Assembly: GCA_948567375.1 (NCBI GenBank)
Contig: OX419756.1
Coordinates: 54,972,552-55,036,551 of the forward strand
From: Lunularia cruciata
Lineage: Eukaryota > Streptophyta > Marchantiopsida > Lunulariales > Lunulariaceae
DNA: 64,000 nt
Direction: 5' to 3'
Shown: piece by piece, positions 24,394 through 35,653 of the stretch
Layout of the letters: each line of letters opens with the position of its first letter
How positions within the stretch are numbered: position 1 is the first letter of the stretch
Made by a program: the position numbers and the translations under genes
The notes under the pieces: model-generated
Told to the model about the DNA's origin: nothing
Seen by the model: the letters and a program-made list of their open reading frames with translations, nothing else
Databases searched by the model: none

Positions 24394-25092
24394 GTCGTGC
24401 ATATATATACATATACATATATACATCGCTACACAACATATATTGCTATCAACATCATACACTATAGACACATAACTCACACATTAAGTCATACCGAGAC
24501 TCTAAAGTGCCACATAATCAGTTTTTTTACACCACTTGAATCAACTCAACTCAAATCAGTACTTTATCTATCACTCTATAAACTTGATCTATCACTCTAT
24601 AAACTGCAAAAAATTGGGCATTGATTATAGTCAAGCCACACCCACTCTAGCTAAGAGAATCCAGGTGATGCTTGCCGGCCTCTGTCCACCATAGCCAGGA
24701 ACTGGAAGGCTGAACATCAGAGAAGTGAGCTCTCTGGAACTGCACTTCAAAAGTATACCCATGGACTTGAGCTAGGTCTGAAACCCTAACGGTCCCACTA
24801 AAAGCACACCCAATAGTGTGAACGGTGCAAAGCGACGGTGGGCCCCACCATGAAGTCAGTACCCCAAACATGAAATCTGACCATCAAAAAGTAGTTGATG
24901 AGTGACTGCTAAAATACCTCTAACTACTATCATTGCAACTCCAATGTCCGAGAAATCTAGATACGACACTACAAATGGCGTGACAACTGTCGTGTGTATA
25001 TACATTGCTACACAACATACATCACTGTCAACATCATACACTATAGACATATAACTCACACATAAGTCATATAGAGACTCTAAAGTGCCACA
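24394..25092 (-). mobile_element. Element X, 3' terminal repeat with flanking duplicate (A-L-A' structure)
   Basis: The central block L (24515-24985) is directly repeated at 54755-55201, so it is the best candidate for the LTR of X. In element orientation L begins TGTCACGCCATTTGTAGTG. L is flanked by two related blocks of about 110-120 bp, A (24394-24514) and A' (24986-25092). Both run from GTCGTG through CATCATACACTATAGACA to CTCTAAAGTGCCACA. The right-hand copy has no A block. Either the LTR is A' plus L and another LTR start was duplicated, or the flank was duplicated by recombination. Confidence 0.6.
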
Positions 25093-25257
25093 ATTGCTCC
25101 CTAGCTGGCGGTTAGGTCCCTCTAACTCCAAATGGCCGTCTACTCCAAGTATATAGTATACCCTATGATGGGCAAAGATTAAGAGGCCAGGTGCTATCGA
25201 GCCTCATCATTAGTCACTTGTCTGCAATCTATACCATATAAAGGATGAACTAGTTAA

Positions 25258-26850
25258 AGGTCAAGTACATCTAGGACATAACCATTGTCCCTGAGGAACC
25301 ACTGTGGGGGGAGGAGTCATACATGCCATATGCCATCCTCTCAAATAGCTATCACACACTAACATAGTAGCAACTCCACCATAAGAGCCAAATAGCATAC
25401 ACCGGAAGCCTAGACGTACAAGTGACAAACTTAAGTCCATAGTACCATCAATGTTTGGGAGGTGGCATGGTGCACAATTGCGCACATGATCCTTTTAAAT
25501 AATACCATCATGTCCTTCCAACACAAGGACTCTAGATGGCAAAACCTCACGCACTCTTAAGATAGTGCAGCTTGTAGAAACATCAAGTGTCGTTGGTGAT
25601 GTCTACTATGGATATACATTGTCACCTAGATAAAATTGACGGATTGAGGGTCTATAACCTCTTTTTCAAATAGTAGCATAACTTAAGGTATCCCTATGCT
25701 GAGCAATTGCCAAGTTCTTAAAGGCCATCAGCATCACTCTCCAAAAGATCTCTGCCCATTGAGAACATGCACTCACTCATACATCTGGATCATCCAAGTC
25801 CAAGACTATAGTAGCATCTTGATGAATGGCTGCATGTAAACCTGGATCTTGTCCATAGAGTAGAAAGTAAGGAGAGAAGTATACTAAGGAGGCTTGCCGG
25901 CTGAACGGATAGCCCATGGCCAACCAAGGTAACTGGAGATCTCAATCTCCTAAGTGGTCTCTCTACAAACCATACTTGTGCAATCATGTCTTCATTGTCT
26001 GAACCACTCTCTCTATTAAGCCATCTCCCTTAGGGTGATCTTGAGAGGTAGTACAATGATCAATCAAACCCTTGTCACACAAGACCTAAAACTCTCCCAA
26101 GAACTCCATACCTTGATCAGTCAAAACCTCTGTTGGTGCACCAAAATACTAAGAACTTGATCTAGGAATGAGTAAGCCGTCCCTTCACTAGACTTGTCAG
26201 GAAGTGCTACCAACTCAATCCACTTGCAGAAGTGCTCCACCATCACAAAACTGTACGGATGATATCTCATAGTCAATGGTTAAGGTCTAGCAAAGTCCAA
26301 ACTCTATCGGTAACCCAATCCCATGATAGATAATGGGTGTAATTGTCACGTAGGAGCATTGAATGATGCTCTAACTTGGTCACAAACCACACATTGGCAA
26401 CAAATTGTTGTACCTTGGTCTGCATCTCACACCATCAATAATGACTTTGGAGTAAGCTATAGGTACACTTTACTCCAAAATGTCCTAGCTTCTTGTGAGC
26501 ATGACGGACCAACTATAGTCTCTAAGATGGAAGTGGTACTAATCGCACTCTACCATCCTCCCATACATGCTAAAGGTGTCTACCCTCCAATTTGAACCAT
26601 CTGGCTCATTGAAGAACATGGTCTTTCTCCTTGGCCCCAACTGTGCCACCCACAACACCAATGCAGAGATAGTCCATCACTAAGACATCATCATGAATGT
26701 CTCGTTGAACTGTACCAATATCTTCACTCTCTGGATCTATGACCTCAATAACTCTTCCTGTATACGCTAAGAGAGATACCACTAGAGTCTCAGAAAATAT
26801 ACATAAAAAGGCAAATGCATGCCATTTTTGCACCATCTCTTCATCTGAGT
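25258..26850 (-). pseudogene. Element X integrase ending in a PHD-type zinc finger (degraded)
   Basis: It would integrate element cDNA, with the finger as a chromatin-reading tail. On the minus strand the core shows HFCKWIELVALPDKSS, then TEVLTDQGMEFLGEF (second catalytic Asp) and HPKGDGLIERVVQTMK (catalytic Glu). The C-terminal part reads VLVLEGHDG and DHVRNCAPCHLPNIDG. About twenty residues later the same frame gives FRCMLFGSYGGVATMLVCD, SYLRGWHMACM and QGQWLCPRCT before a stop at 25261. That is the spacing of a C4HC3 PHD finger with six of eight ligands kept; the second and fourth Cys are Phe and Tyr, each one base from a Cys codon. Frameshifts and stops lie upstream, but this tail is open. 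The 3' terminal repeat follows within 170 bp. Confidence 0.75.
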
Positions 26851-26878
26851 CACCATGCTAACGTGCTCAGGTCTGATC

Positions 26879-27813
26879 CTACTTGTTGGGACATGGATTT
26901 CTACTCAACCTATCTGGATCACGGTTCACCACTCCAGGTCTATGAATAACCATGAAATCATACTCTTGTAAAATCAGAGACCATTGTGCAAGCTTCCATG
27001 AAAGCTTGTCGGATTCCATCAACCACTTCAAATGGCTGATGATCAATGATGACAATAAAGAGGTTACCAAATAGGTAACATCAGAAATGGATATTGTCCA
27101 AATTGCTACCAAGCACTCTCCCTCAAATGAACTATACTTTGCCTCCACTGAATTCTTAGAGTGACTAGCATGGGCCACCACAAACTACTTCCCCTCATCA
27201 CCATGTTGGGTGGGCACTGCTCCAAGCCCAACATACTCCAATTAGTATGAACCTAAAATGGTCATCCTCTGATCGGTCTACTCTAAATAGGAAAAAATTT
27301 CAACCTCTCCTTGAGCTCTACAGAAGCTCTCTCTTGCTCCTCTCCTCACCACCACTCATGTGTAAGCTTGGTCAGCTTTGTCAAAGCCTTGGCAATGGCA
27401 CTAAATCCTTTAAAATAGCAGCAATAGAAGTTTGCCAACCCAATGAATGCTTGCACTCTACTAACATACGTAGGTCAAGGAATACGTGCAATAGCTTCCA
27501 CCTTGGTCTGTTGGACACCCAGTCCTCCGGGGTAGATAGTGTGACCCAAATACTCAACCTGCTCATGGAAGAACCTACACTTCCCAAAATGTAATTTGAG
27601 TCCATGAGATCTCAATCTCTCAAACACCTCCAACAAATGTCTCTCATGCTCCTCCCTAATAGTGCTATAGACCAAAATGTCATCAATATAACACCAAGCA
27701 AAATCCTATCCAGCTAGGATCCTATCCATGACCCTTTGGAACTAAGCAAGAGAATTCTTTAACCCAAATGGTAGGAACCTCCACTGATATAACACATCCT
27801 TGCCGTGAGGATC
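26879..27813 (-). pseudogene. Element X RNase H and C-terminal half of reverse transcriptase
   Basis: RNase H ends in 26879-27181 with HASHSKNSVEAKYSSFEGECL, then EYDFMVIHRPGVVN and DPDRLSRNP. RT appears in 27475-27675 as ILVYSTIREEHERHL, KLHFGKCRFFHEQVEYLGH and VEAIARIP, the classic sequence just after the catalytic DD. The stretch to 27813 reads DPHGKDVLYQWRFLPFGLKN. The RT gene is cut at 27813 by an LTR insertion and continues at 29188. Confidence 0.82.
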
Positions 27814-29187
27814 TGTAACCCATTTGTGCATGTGTATGGTATTGTGATATTTAGCTTGGTATTATAAGTACTTGAGAAATATTATTTATATAGAGATAAA
27901 GGATGGTTCTACATTAGTCATGATTAGCTAAAAGCTAGTCGTAGTTAAGATAGAGTGGACCTGTAACACCCATTTGTGCATGTGTGTGGTATTGTGATAT
28001 TTAGCTTGGTATTACAAGTACTTAAAAGATATTATTTATATAGAGATAAAGGATGGTTCTATATTAGTCATGGTTAGCTAAAGTTAGTCATAGCTAAGAT
28101 AGATGGGACCTTACTTTAGAGGAAGTAGAAAAGATGAGCACCACTATTTTGGATTTTAGTGTGTTGACTTGGTATTATTCCTAGGTGTTTGGCTTTGGGG
28201 AAAGAGTTGAGAACTCTTGGGCCCGCAAGCCTTTTTGTTTTGGATTCTTCTTTAGTCCAAGGATAGCCCATGTGAAGGAATCCTTGCTTTAGTGGTTGGG
28301 TCAAGATAAGGGGAATATGCCCATGTGAATGGATATTCCTTTCTACTTTTTGACTTTACTTGACTTTTAGTCTAGTAACTTGAGTTACTACGGTAATTAG
28401 TAACTTGGTACGTAACTGTTTCACAAGTATATAAACAAGGGGTGAGGAGGTACTCATCATCCTTTCATTTGCAACTATCTCTCTCTCATTTAGTTCTATA
28501 GTGAGCAATGTCTTGAGTCTTGGAGTGTTAGCCTTGGAGGAGTATGATGGAGTTGGGGTTCCTTGCCTTCTTAGTCCATGGTGCGCTACCATAATAGCCA
28601 TCAGAGGTTCATCCTGAGTGAGAGACAGGCCGGCTCACAGACCTTACTATAGAGGAAGTAGAAAAGATGAGCACTACTATTTTAGGTTCTAATGTGTTGA
28701 CTTGGTATTATTTCTAGGTGTTTGGCTTTGAGGAAAGAGTTGAGAACTCTTGGGCCCACAAGCCTTTTTGTTTTAGATTCTTCTATAATCCAAGGATAGC
28801 CCATGTGAAGGAATCCTTGACTTAGTGATTGGGTCAAGATAAGATCACATGCTTAGTGGAATATGCCTATATGGATGGATATTCCTTTGTAGTTTTTGAC
28901 TTTACTTGACTTTTAGCTTAGTAACTTGAGTTACTATGGTAAATAGTAACTTTAATGCATAACTATTTCACAAATATATAAACAAGGGGTGAGGAGGTAC
29001 TCATCATCCTTTCATTTGCAACTATCTCTCTCTCTCATTGAGTCCTTTAGTGAGCAATGTATTGAGTCTTGGAGTGTTAGCTTTGGAGGAGTATGATGGA
29101 GTTGGGGTTCCTTGCCTTCTTAATCCATGGTGTCTACCATAGTAGCCATCAAAGGTTCATCTTGAGTGAGAGACAGGCCAACTCACA
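27814..29187 (+). mobile_element. F1 solo LTR inserted in the X reverse transcriptase gene (interrupted)
   Basis: The LTR runs 27814-27961 and resumes at 28640-29187. It begins TGTAACCCATTTGTG and ends CAACTCACA. Left flank GATC (27810-27813) and right flank TATC (29188-29191) suggest a 4-bp target duplication with one later change, and joining the flanks restores the RT reading (TID-PHG). No internal F1 region is present, so it is a solo LTR. A second LTR lies within it. Confidence 0.85.
27962..28639 (+). mobile_element. F1 solo LTR nested inside another F1 LTR
   Basis: A complete LTR of 678 bp, TGTAACACCC...GGCTCACA. GACC is present on both sides (27958-27961 and 28640-28643), a perfect 4-bp duplication. 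Removing the LTR and one GACC restores the host LTR text GGACCTTACT. Confidence 0.92.
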
Positions 29188-30229
29188 TATCAATAGTCCA
29201 AAATGTTGTCTTGGACTTATCCTCCTCCTTGATCAGCAATTGATAATATCTTGTTCAAAGATCCAAAGTATTGAAGACCTTTGCATGCCCAATTGCATCA
29301 AAGATCTCCTCCAATGTAGGCATGGCATACCAATTAGCCCTAGTTTGTCTATTGACAGGACGGTAATCTCCACACATCTGCTTATATGTGTAGTTGCCAT
29401 GCATATCCTTCTTGGTTGGCATCATTGTTGTTGATGCATACTCTCCATGTGAAATCTCTACCAAACCAGCCTCAAAAAGGTCTCTACTCCGACTCTAAAT
29501 CAATGTCCCCTCCATATCACTATATTGATAAGGACGTTTGAAAATTGGTGTATTGCTAGTCAGCTCAATCTAAATACCAAGTCCTTTTAGAGCACCCAAA
29601 TCCTTCATACTGAATGCAAAACAACTCATGTAGCTCCTCAAGAACCTCCAAACTCTCCGTCTTTCCTCTCCTATAAGCTTGGGTCCAAGATTTGGCTCCC
29701 AAGTATCCTCTGTAACTATTGTAGGGGTGGAAGACGTATTGACTGGCTATTACATTGGACCCTTGGGAGCAGTAGTGTCATGCACCCAAGCATTAGAGGT
29801 CCCAACCTCAGTGTGAAAAACTCCTCTTACTCTAGTTGCAAGCTCCATATGTCTTCTAGCTGCATTCCAAGTAGACCAAGGGTATAATCCAAGTAGACCA
29901 TGCTCACCTTGATGGACTCCAAGTAGACCACTCTCCCTAATAGCCACTGGTTGTGTCCCAAGAATACCCTGCCCACTTGGTCCATTGCTCCCAACATGTG
30001 CCTGAATTGTCTCAATTGGCATAAGGCTCACAAGTGTTCAAGTGGTGATGCCTATCAAGTAGTATCCTACGTTGCTCTACCAAGCCAAGGCTCACAATCC
30101 AGGTCAAACAGTTTAGGTCTAGAGCCTGACCTGACACCTGACGCTTGGATGCCTCTGACATTACTAGAACAACAATAATACCAATGAAAAAACCCATCGC
30201 CTGCTCTCTCTCATTGCTGTTGTCACGGG
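29188..30229 (-). pseudogene. Element X reverse transcriptase N-terminal half and upstream pol
   Basis: 29255-29464 on the minus strand reads MVEISHGEYASTTMMPTKKD, then YKQMCGDYRPVNRQT, YAMPTLEEIFDAIG and KVFNTLDL. These are the RT N-terminal motifs, in which KKD, the DYR motif, the PTLEEI motif and the first catalytic Asp (LDL) are recognisable. The preceding part to about 30229 is open in several short frames without a clear domain and probably corresponds to the region between protease and RT. It joins across the 27814-29187 LTR to the rest of RT. Confidence 0.75.
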
Positions 30230-31217
30230 GAATGTTTGGTTCCAAGAGTGCACTAGGCACATGGCTGCTTGTGCTCAGTTTGTCCTTACTGTCTTTTTTT
30301 TGGATTTTTCCCGTAGACTAACATTCCTTCCTACTCATGGATTGTTGGGAATTTTTCTTTGTATGAACTTGTTGTAACTTCCCTTGAGGTCAACTATTTC
30401 CAAAGGTTTTGTGTTTGTTCTTGGCTTTCTCAGCATTGGGCTTGTCACGACTATATGGTTTTAAGGTTCTTACCTATGCTGGTACCATGATTATATTCCC
30501 CTGTCAAGCTCGGCTATGGTTTTGAGGTTTAGGTTTGGGAAATTAGTTAAGGTGGTCTCTACAAAAATACTGAATGTTCTAACCAGACTTGAACCCAACA
30601 CCCAAACTGTTGTATTACTCCACTCAGGTAGACCAGATTGTGGCTCCTAGAATGGAGCTTCCTTCAACTTTAATCCTTATTCATAATACATATCCACTTC
30701 CAAATTTATCATTCATAGGAATTTCACTTCTGCCAACACTCACAACAGTCCTTTCTACATTCAAAATTTCACTCTACTCTTGCACTCTACCTTTGGAAAA
30801 CTTCATAAGAACTTCACTTCTGCCAACACTCACAACAATTCTCTTCCACATTCAAAATTTCACTCTACTCTTGCATTCCACCTCTGGAAACTTCATAAGA
30901 ACTTCAATTTTGCCAACACTCACAGCATATACTTGAAGTTTCAACTCCTATCCAAGGCCAAGCTCCACCTCTCAAACTTCTTCTCCAGCCTCTGTGTAGG
31001 ATCAAGCCAACCTAATTCGATTTCTCCCTCTCTTCTCACTATCACTTTGCCAAGCTGAACAGAAATCCCTTGAAAGCTCCCTTCTGTTTCGGAAAAAAAC
31101 TAAAATTCTTCTCTCCTTTTTACACTAGTCAGGCTACTTCAAAGTTTTCTTTCCAAATTTCACACTCTCCTTCCAACATTCAAAAATAGTCTCTGTTCAG
31201 CCCTCTACCTCCTTCCC
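30230..31217 (-). repeat. Y repeat, minus-strand copy
   Basis: Reverse-complemented, 30235-30690 follows about 52800-53310 in order. Shared landmarks are CCATTCTAGGAG, GTTTGGGTG or GATTTGGGTG, AGAGACCACCT, AAAACCATAG, CAAACACAAAACCTT and AGCAGCCATGTGCC. The two copies are therefore inverted relative to each other, 22 kb apart. Neither has a recognised coding domain. The left part includes short tandem repeats. It may be the LTR or leader of an unidentified retroelement. Confidence 0.55.
30720..30935. repeat. 90-bp tandem repeat, 2.4 copies
   Basis: TTCACTTCTGCCAACACTCACA recurs with a period of 90 bp at 30723, 30813 and (as TTCAATTTTGCC) 30903. Open frames across it are products of the repeat. 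Confidence 0.85.
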
Positions 31218-32009
31218 AGACTAAGAGTGCATCTTATAGCTACATTAGAAGCATCAGTGTAGAGTATGAAAGGCTTACTCCAATCAAGTTTAGCAAGAAT
31301 TGGAGCTACAACAAGGGATTGCTTGAGCTCCTCAAAAGCTTTGAGAGCCTCCTTGTCCTCCAAAATCACCATGTAATCTACACCCTTCTTCATGTAGATG
31401 GTCAATGCATAAGCCTTGTTGGAAAATGAGAAGATGAATCTCCTATAGAATCCAACCATCCCCAAGAATTGGCGTAACTTTGTCAAGTTTGAAGGGAATG
31501 GAAGGTCTGAGATTTTCCTCACCTTCTCAAGATCAACTACTATTCCATCCTTGGAGATGATGTGCCCCAAAAGTAGATCTTCTTCACATCCAAAAATGCA
31601 CTTCTCTGGGTTGAGTGATGCATTTTCCTCATCCAAGATGTTCTGGTGCAATCTTGATTTGGTTATATCCACTATAACCATCTCCAAAACTGTATCTCTC
31701 ATGACCTGCAACCTCCTCCAAGATCTCATCAATGAATGGCAATGGGTAGTGGTCCTTCTTGGTAACAGCATTGAGTTTCTTGTAATCCACACATACCCAA
31801 AGCTTGCAATTGTTTTTCTTCACAATGACAATTGGAGACACCCATTTTGAATTCTCCACCTCAAAGATAAATCCAGCCTCCTTGAGCTTACCAATCTCCT
31901 CCTTCACAACCAAAGATATTGGTGGGCTCATGCGACGTTGTTTTTGGCAGATTGATCTTGCATGCAACTCCACCTCTATCTTGTGCTCCTCCAAGGTGAC
32001 TTCCTTCAA
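31218..32009 (-). pseudogene. F1-b reverse transcriptase (degraded)
   Basis: The N-terminal RT motifs lie in 31629-32009 ([66 protein letters not shown]). After an internal deletion the thumb and start of RNase H appear in 31205-31792 (NPEKCIFGCEEDLLLGHIISKDG, LRQFLGMVGFYRRF, ILYTDASNVAI). The deletion removes the catalytic DD region that is kept in the sister copy at 37210-37788, so this copy could not be active. Confidence 0.82.
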
Positions 32010-33843
32010 ATCCTTGTAAAAATAGCAAACACATGGATGAACTTGCAGAAAATCTCCTCAAATCTCACCTTCTCCTCCTTGGTAACATTTGGGCCATACT
32101 TGAGGGTAGCTAACCATCTCTCTATCTCCCCAAGTGTGAATGGTGATTTATTTGGGTCCTTCAAAACCTTAAGCTTAGGTGAAAAATCCATAGCACACAA
32201 GGGATACACATCCAAATCTGATTAAGATTCAATCTCCTCTGTGAAAGTCTCTTCCTCCATGCTTGTGTCCACACCTGAAGCTCCTTCTTCAGAATTTGAT
32301 TCCCAATAAACAGAAGATGGTGTATCTGAATGTGAAGTGCTGGTGGTGTTAGTCACAAGAACTGTGACTCTATGGTTCAATGGCCCAATCCTCAAGTACC
32401 TTTGTGCCATCTATTAGTTGTGCGTGCTACTCTCAACCAAGGCCTTCCAAGAAGTAAGTCATAGCTTGAATCCTTCAAGACTTGGAAAGTCATGAGATTT
32501 TGAACTCCCATAACTGAAACTACCACTTTCTCCATCACCCCTACAGGTCAAACTTGTTGCTTGTTTGCCATGCTCACCACAAATGTTGAAGGTCTTGAGT
32601 GTATCATACCCAACTTCTTCATCAACCTTTCTGACATGGCATTTAGTAATGATCCTCTATCAACCAATGCATCCTTGATGTTCTGACCATTCACTCTCAC
32701 ATCAAATTTGGAGGCATATTCACAAACCTCCCTTGGTGCTGGCTTGGCATCCACCACCCCTATTGATACTAGAGCTTTTGCCTTCTTCTTCCTCTTGCTC
32801 CTTGTAGAACTCAAACCACCTATAAGCTCCTTTCTCAAGGTAGGGTGCTATCCATAGATGCTTTCACATTTATGGATGCTATCCCCTTACCTTTGTTTGG
32901 ATTAGGAGCTACTTGGGTTTCACTACCTCCCTCTTTCACTCTATTGGCTCCCTCATAACTCCTTCCTCCATGGTAAGTGGAATTTGGGCAATTCCTTTGG
33001 ATATGGCCTCTTCCTCCACAACCAAAACAATTTTTATCATTGAAATTGTTAGCTAGTTGGCCTCCTCTATATGGATAGTTTCCATAACTCCTAGGCCTTC
33101 TCCCATAGTTGCACCACATTGATCTTGAGATCCGCTAGTTGTTCTATCATGGTTTGAAGTGGATCCTTTGGTGGAAGTGCAAGAATTGGAGCAACTTCTA
33201 CTTGTGGTGCAACCTTTGTCACCAAAGTATCAGAAGTTCCACCATACTTGTAGCCTTGAGGAGGATGCATAACCTCCTTCACCACCAAATCACTCTCATC
33301 CTCTTCCAAACTCTACTCTATACAAATTGCAATTTTGATAGCTTCAACCTTGGAAGAAGGTTTCTCATATCTCACCTTGCTTCTCATTTGTAGTGTCAAC
33401 CCTCCCACAAAATTCTTGGTGAGCATGGCCCCTATGCCAATCATAGTAGTCTCCACATCATCCTTACACTTCCTCAACACTATTTAAAATCTGGACTCTA
33501 ACTTTTCCACTCTTTCCACATAAACTCTCACTTTCTCTCCATCTCCTTGCTTGAGAAAGGTAACCTTACTCATCAATCTCTCATAACACTCATCAGGAAG
33601 AAAGTTCTCAATGAGTGTTGAAGTCAAAGTCTCCCAAGACTCCTCTTCCCTATCTCTCCTCTCTCTCTTTTGGTATTCTGACTCATACCATGTAAGTGCT
33701 GCATCCTCAAAGAAATCTGGTAATAATGAGGCCCACTCATTCTTCCTCCTCTCATTGTTTCCTATCCAAGCTCTCTTGAAGTCTCTCACAAAGGCCTCCA
33801 CATCTTCTCCATCCTTGCCAAAGAAAACCGTAAGTTTCCCCAT
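32006..33843 (-). pseudogene. F1-b gag and protease (degraded)
   Basis: Gag begins at 33843 with MGKLTVFFGKDGEDVEAFVRD and shows a retrotransposon-gag core (WYESEYQKRERR, LIENFLPDECYERLM, VYVERVEKLESRF). A zinc knuckle reading CFGCGGRGHIQRNC lies at about 33000-33045. Protease at 32548-32838 has ALVDRGSLLNAMSERLMKKLG. Frameshifts separate the pieces. Relative to the F1-c copy, the stretch between the zinc knuckle and protease is shortened by a deletion at about 32840. Confidence 0.8.
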
Positions 33844-34075
33844 CTTAAACTCTCACTATCTTTCTTTCTCTCAATTTTTTTTCTCTTTTCTTTTCTCTCA
33901 CTCTATAACTAATAGAGTGTGTACATGACTAACACCATTTGAGAGTAATCCACCCTAGGGAACACAAAAGGTTTAGGTTGCTCCAAGATTTCTATAGCAA
34001 CATCAAGTCCTAGAGTGCATATTAATCAAACCTTCATGGATAGTTTATCCATAAGTTGAAAGATTATCTCCATCA

Positions 34076-34760
34076 CTAATCTTGAGAAAAAGTTGATGAA
34101 GGTGGTAGAATTTTTGTAGCTTTACTTAGACTCTCTCCAAGATCCTTCACCAAAGTCTCCAAAAGTGATTTTACTCCACTACACTCATGTCCTTTTGGAA
34201 GTCCTCCAACTCCACAAACCTCACACAACTCCTTTGTCTTAGATCTTTGCCCTCCCAATCTTGGTGAAGAAGGTCCAACATGCAAACCCAAGTAAAGTAA
34301 CCCTCTTCTTTCCCTCAATCTCTTGCTCTCAAGGTCAATAGACATGAACTTGCCTTATGTCCCCTCTCTCCACATAGAAAGCACTTAGACTCACTCTTTC
34401 CTCCAACTGGTGTAGGTTTTTGGATCCTCTCAACACTCTCTTCAAATTCTATTGTAAACTCTCTTTTCCTCAAATCCACCCCTACAATCACCTCAAACCC
34501 TTAGGGAACCTTGCATAGTCTCAATTTCCACTCTTGGTGACCCTCCATGTTCCCATGATGAATCTAAACACTCAAACATGCTTTTTGTTGCTCTCAAACT
34601 CCTCATGCATGAGATCTCCACTATGTAGAATTTACCCTTCCTCTCAATTTCACTCAGATCTCTCAACTTGTATGTGACAGTACTCTGAAATTTTTCACGT
34701 GTAATCACAACTCTAGGTTGTCCCTCCTTGCAAAATTTCAAATCTTTTCATTGCGCCATT
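34076..34760 (-). pseudogene. F1-b extra gene upstream of gag, zinc-knuckle type (degraded)
   Basis: The N-terminal part (34493-34741) shows REKFQSTVTYKLRDLSEIER and MRSLRATKSMFECLDSSWEH and matches no family I recognise. A CCHC knuckle follows near 34335-34400, then 34076-34345 gives a second Cys/His motif, LCEVCGVGGLPKGHEC. It lies between the leader and gag. A one-base deletion near 34330 breaks the frame after the knuckle. The homologous gene at 40506-41170 keeps the joined reading across the knuckle. Confidence 0.65.
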
Positions 34761-34863
34761 TGGCCTAGACACCTTTCTATTCAGCACACATATTTCAAAT
34801 TTGGTCGGAACCCCCTCACTTCAAAAACTCATAACTCCCTGCTCAAGAATGATCTCTCTCTAA

Positions 34864-35369
34864 TTTTTGTGTCAGCAGGTAGGATACAACTAACTTAATT
34901 TACTTGGAACTTTTTACAACAATCCACTGAAAATTAAAGAAATGGTAGCCTCTGTACAATTTTCCAGAGAGCCTGTAGTTGCGGGAGCACTTTACCCTAT
35001 CAACTTTCAAAAGTTCTAGTCCAATGCGCATTGTAGCTCTCACAATAATCAAAGGTTTCTAACTGGAAGATAACCCAAGCTATCACGTGTAGAAATTTCA
35101 AGTTCAGATCTCAAACTTTTTGTGTCAACAGGTAGGATACAACTAACTTAATTTACTTGGAACGTTTTACAACAATCCACTGAAAATTAAAGAAATGGTA
35201 GCCTCTGTACAATTTTCCAGAGAGCCTGTAGTTGCGGGAGCACTTTACCCTATCAACTTTCAAAAGTTCTAGTCCAATGCGCATTGTAGCTCTCACAATA
35301 ATCAAAGGTTTCTAACTGGAAGATAACCCAAGCTATCACGTGTAGAAATTTCAAGTTCAGATCTCAAAC
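34864..35369. repeat. 253-bp tandem duplication in the F1-b leader
   Basis: 34864-35116 and 35117-35369 are near-identical, both starting TTTTTGTGTCA(G/A)CAGGTAGG. The high identity shows the duplication is recent relative to the element. It is absent from the other F1 leaders in the window. Confidence 0.93.
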
Positions 35370-35441
35370 TTGAGATTTTGCCCAAAATCACCTTAATCCC
35401 CAAAATCTGCAATCCACCTCATACAATCTCTCCAAATCCTC

Positions 35442-35612
35442 TCATGTGTACAAGATGTACAAAATCACTTCAAAGACATCATAATGGACTACATGGTATA
35501 CAAATGGATCTTGGTTCTCTAACATACGTTCAGCCCTATCCTCTCCTAATGTTCTCTCCAAGTGAGCTCTCATAGCCTCCTTTTGCCTAATGTAGAATTG
35601 AACACGAAACAT
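35442..35612 (-). CDS. Short open frame (56 aa) directly after the F1 primer-binding site
   Basis: The ATG lies 19 bp downstream of the primer-binding site. The product begins MFRVQFYIRQKEAMRAHLER, and is charged in the first half and aromatic and hydrophobic at the end (VYHVVHYDVFEVILYILYT). I know no family for it. It could be a leader peptide, an upstream frame affecting gag translation, or captured sequence. F1-a lacks the whole 217-bp stretch containing it, so it may not be needed by the family, or F1-a is deleted there. Confidence 0.3.
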   Translation of the reverse strand: MFRVQFYIRQKEAMRAHLERTLGEDRAERMLENQDPFVYHVVHYDVFEVILYILYT

Positions 35613-35630
35613 TATCTTGCCTTCTAGAGA

Positions 35631-35649
35631 GGTCACGGCAACGGAACCA
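35631..35649 (-). promoter_or_regulatory. F1 primer-binding site
   Basis: In element orientation the LTR ends GGCTCACA, followed by TTTT and then TGGTTCCGTTGCCGTGACC. The CCGTTGCCG core resembles the primer site of plant Athila/Tat-type elements rather than the initiator-Met site used by element Z. The tRNA it pairs with cannot be named with certainty from sequence alone. Confidence 0.65.
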
Positions 35650-35653
35650 AAAA

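Larger units (their letters stand above)
31218..35653 (-). mobile_element. F1 gypsy element, internal region b (5' part through RT), 3'-truncated
   Basis: On the minus strand, starting at the shared LTR (35654-36102), it contains a primer-binding site, a short open frame, the leader, the extra zinc-knuckle gene, gag, protease and RT. It stops within pol at about 31218, where Y sequence begins. RNase H beyond the start, integrase and the 3' LTR are missing. It is closely similar to internal region c (36103-41294) but lacks part of the gag-protease gene near 32840. Confidence 0.85.

Noticed and set aside
24394-24514. Block A as a long target-site duplication of L
   Set aside because: At about 110-120 bp it is far too long for integrase-made duplications. 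LTR rearrangement explains it better.
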